Made by a program: the position numbers and the translations under genes. A model generated the notes under the pieces. It saw only the letters and a list, made by a program, of their open reading frames with translations, did not search any database and was not told where the DNA came from. From positions 1,488,001 to 1,552,000 of the forward strand of contig CM074759.1 in assembly GCA_037355855.1 (NCBI GenBank): 64,000 nucleotides of DNA, in the 5' to 3' direction. The DNA is from Pseudo-nitzschia pungens. Its lineage: Eukaryota; Bacillariophyta; Bacillariophyceae; Bacillariales; Bacillariaceae. Below are positions 61,646-64,000 of the stretch, piece after piece (position 1 is the first letter of the stretch; each line of letters begins with the position of its first letter).

Positions 61646-64000
61646 TTATTTAAATCTGTACTTCTTTTCTCCTCCCCTCCGTTCTCGAGCCTTTTCTTCG
61701 GAGCGGCGTTTTTTGCGTTTTTTGTTCCGTTCTTGCTTGTTGATGCGGCGTTCGGCCGCGGCCTCGGGATTGTGCACGGCTTCGGCCTTGAGTTCCGTCT
61801 TTCGGCGCTGCTTCTTGCTGTACGCGCGGCGCTTGACCTCGGCATAGGCATTCAAAAAGTCGGTGGACGACGTGCACTTTTCTTCCAACAATGCCAACAC
61901 CTCTTCGGCCAGACTGTGCTCGGTGACCGGAACGTTCTCGCCGTGTGCATCTTCTTTTCCAAACGATGATGAAGTGTGTCGTTGAGACAGTCTTTGGTTT
62001 TCGATCTCGTTCTTAGCCTCTGTGCTCGACCGGTGGAGACCCTCCAGCATCAATTCCAAGTGAGGAGCAACTGCCTCGAAGTTGCTGTCGCTAAAAGCTG
62101 CATAGCATTTGAAAACAGCCATTCGACGCTTGCTGCCCTTGGTTTTGGCAATTTGCGCGAGCCTCCTCATCATCCAGAACAAGGGATCTCGCCCGCTATC
62201 AACCTCGGGGTCTTCGTCGGCTTCTTTTTCGTCGTTGTAACAATACTCGGGATGCTTCGTCATCAAAGGCAGCGCCAGAGTAAGTGTCTTGATGCCGAGT
62301 TCAGAAAGATCCTGGCTTTGTTGTTCTTCGGATGAATTGAGTTGGAATAAAATGTTTCGAATGATTTCGAACAACAGGCCATTTTTCTGTGACAAGAACT
62401 TAACTGCTGAGTTTGTCACGAAGAAATAGCTTAAGACTCTCGATGACGAGAGTTTGACCCATGGATGTGCGTCCACGAGGCATTCCGTGATAATCGACAT
62501 CAATTCTACGTGCTGAATCAAGACACCTTTGAAGTCTTTCATCAGCTTTTCGATGCAGACGAGTGAAAAGTATGTTGTTTCCCACTCTAAGTCGTCGCGT
62601 TCCCGCAACGTCTCTTCGATGTGCCGAATCCAAGACATTTCAAGAGAGCTGGTTTTGATGAACTCAGCGCGAGAATCCACTAAAAGAGCAAATACCTGGA
62701 GCGACGCCAAACGTAGCGGACCGGTCTGCTTAGACCATCGTGAGCAATAATCCTGAAACGTTTGAAGAAGTTCTGCAGAAGATCGCTTGAACAACAAAAC
62801 GATGCAGTTCGATACTTTCTCTCTACAATCCTTTGAATCGTCGTTAAGGAGTTGCAGGATCAGGGGAAGAAATATGTGCTGCGAATGATTCTGTAGTAGC
62901 TCTTGTGGGACTTTTTCGATCAGCATATTGAGCAACATTATTCCCGACATTCTCCCTTCGTGGTATTCATAACTAATGTTAGCGACAACCTGTTTGAGAT
63001 GTTTTTCGAATCTCGCTTCACCCATGGGGTAGTCTAACAGATAACGCACAAAAAGTTTTGCACATTCCTGTTTATCAAGGGAGGGAAAAGATAATATGTT
63101 AGTAGGTTTCCAAAGTTTCTCAGTTGTTGGGCACCGAAAGAAAAACTTACCTGACGAAGAGTTGCCTTTGGACTGCGGACGACAAGTTTCATCATCGATT
63201 CCATGAGGTCATAGAGTTCAGGTGAAGCGTAGCGACGTATCAAGATAACCTTGATGAGGTTCAGAGCTGGGTTGTGCTGATCTGAATCGGTGATTGATGC
63301 CTGGATCAGCGAAATCAAGACTTTCATCTGTTCGTCGGTGAGAGGCAGACCACCTGCGATCCCATGCTCTTCATTCACCTTACGTGATTTTACCCCTGTT
63401 TCGCCATCCGTCGGTATTTTTGAGTCGCTGCTAATCAAATGTGTTAATGTTCTGAAGCAAGCTTGAGTCAGATCATGATTTGTATTCAAGGAGGACCCCG
63501 CAGCGGTCAATAAAGTTAGCGTTTTTGATCCTAGTGATGTCGAGCAGGATGGAATAGAAGGAAGATTACAACGAAGTAGTACAAGAAGGCACTTGAGAGC
63601 AACTAACGCCACTTCGGTGTCTCGGCAGTGACATACGCAGGCCGTCAACAAGGGTACGAAAGGGTCCATCATTGCCAATGACTGATCATCACGGATGTCA
63701 AGTTTTTTCAATGATGCATTCATGAGGTTCAGTCCAAAAACAATTGCGGTGATAGTAGCTGGCTCGTTTATTGTTCTGATGTCCAAAGTGTCAAGCAAGT
63801 TATGTCGCGAGCTACCAGTCAGTTTTGGCGCACTAGCTCCGTCCTGTACTTTTCTCAATTTGTGAGATTCAGATCTTTTCATGTTTACTGCTGACTTGCT
63901 AGATACAGCAGCATCCATCGTTGATGGTCGCCATTCCACAACACTTGCTTTGTTTTTAATTTGTTCCGTCTTGCTCGAGCGTTCTGTTCTGTTTCGACCA
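61646..64000 (-). CDS. UTP20: UTP20-like small-subunit processome protein, C-terminal part
   Basis: Partial: the frame is open to the right edge, so the N-terminal majority of this very large protein lies outside. An 83-nt GT-AG intron (63068-63150) joins TLRQ to ECAKLFVRYLLDYPMG. The family is a HEAT-repeat scaffold of the U3 snoRNP/90S pre-ribosome needed for 18S rRNA maturation in the nucleolus. Support: LTDEQMKVLISLIQ, SPELYDLMESMMKLVV and LLDYPMGEARFEKHLKQVV, followed by YEYHEGRMSGIMLLNMLIEK and LQLLNDDSKDCREKVSN, which match the conserved C-terminal third of UTP20. The C-terminus is Lys/Arg/Glu-rich (KQERNKKRKKRRSEEKARER), a typical nucleolar tail. Exons are undamaged. Confidence 0.88.

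Noticed and set aside
1..64000. tRNA or rRNA genes
   Set aside because: I scanned for GGTTCGAATCC-type arms and conserved rRNA words and saw no plausible cloverleaf; a dedicated search could still find one.

Overview
The window looks like nuclear DNA of a photosynthetic stramenopile, most likely a diatom. The evidence is the plastid-type bipartite presequences with Phe after the predicted signal cleavage (transketolase, the M41-like protease, a Tat-targeted lumen protein), a Ty1/copia element of the type seen in diatoms (protease motif DSHADT, integrase without an N-terminal HHCC finger), a Crypton-type tyrosine recombinase, and short GT-AG introns of about 80-300 nt. The species cannot be fixed from sequence alone.

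Layout. 1-9158: a nearly complete Ty1/copia retrotransposon on the minus strand whose 3' LTR runs off the left edge; gag and pol share one frame, split by a single UGA. 10537-12918: a Crypton-like recombinase, also split by one in-frame UGA. 14.2-15.3 kb: a dsRNA-binding, proline-rich protein. 16.2-17.4 kb: a GET4-like protein. 18.8-23.5 kb: a kinesin-4 with an unusual tail. 23.9-25.0 kb: an IMP1-like signal peptidase. 26.3-28.7 kb: plastid transketolase. 30.0-32.8 kb: a C1/VPS9 Rab exchange-factor-like protein. 34.1-34.6 kb: an ankyrin protein. 35.4-37.4 kb: an uncertain small gene and a 1.2-kb element with long terminal inverted repeats. 38.6-42.6 kb: a tandem CCCH zinc-finger protein. 43.0-44.9 kb: a plastid M41-like protease without an AAA module. 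46.0-46.4 kb: a short Qb-SNARE. 47.3-50.4 kb: an ABC1/UbiB kinase. 52.2-54.3 kb: an orphan gene with a broken, inverted partial copy. 54.5-56.3 kb: an F-box/cyclin protein. 57.0-59.2 kb: an SppA/SohB-type S49 peptidase. 59.9-61.4 kb: a thylakoid-lumen protein. 61.6-64.0 kb: the 3' part of UTP20.

The genes are unrelated housekeeping functions (carbon metabolism, plastid maintenance, membrane traffic, cell cycle, ribosome assembly) and do not form a pathway cluster. Several conserved genes (kinesin, transketolase, S49 peptidase, possibly the M41-like protease) each need one nucleotide skipped to keep frame, always in the +1 direction. The simplest reading is residual insertion errors in the assembly. 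Intergenic DNA carries a strongly over-represented 8-mer (AAGGTTAC/GTAACCTT), often close to ACCGGT.
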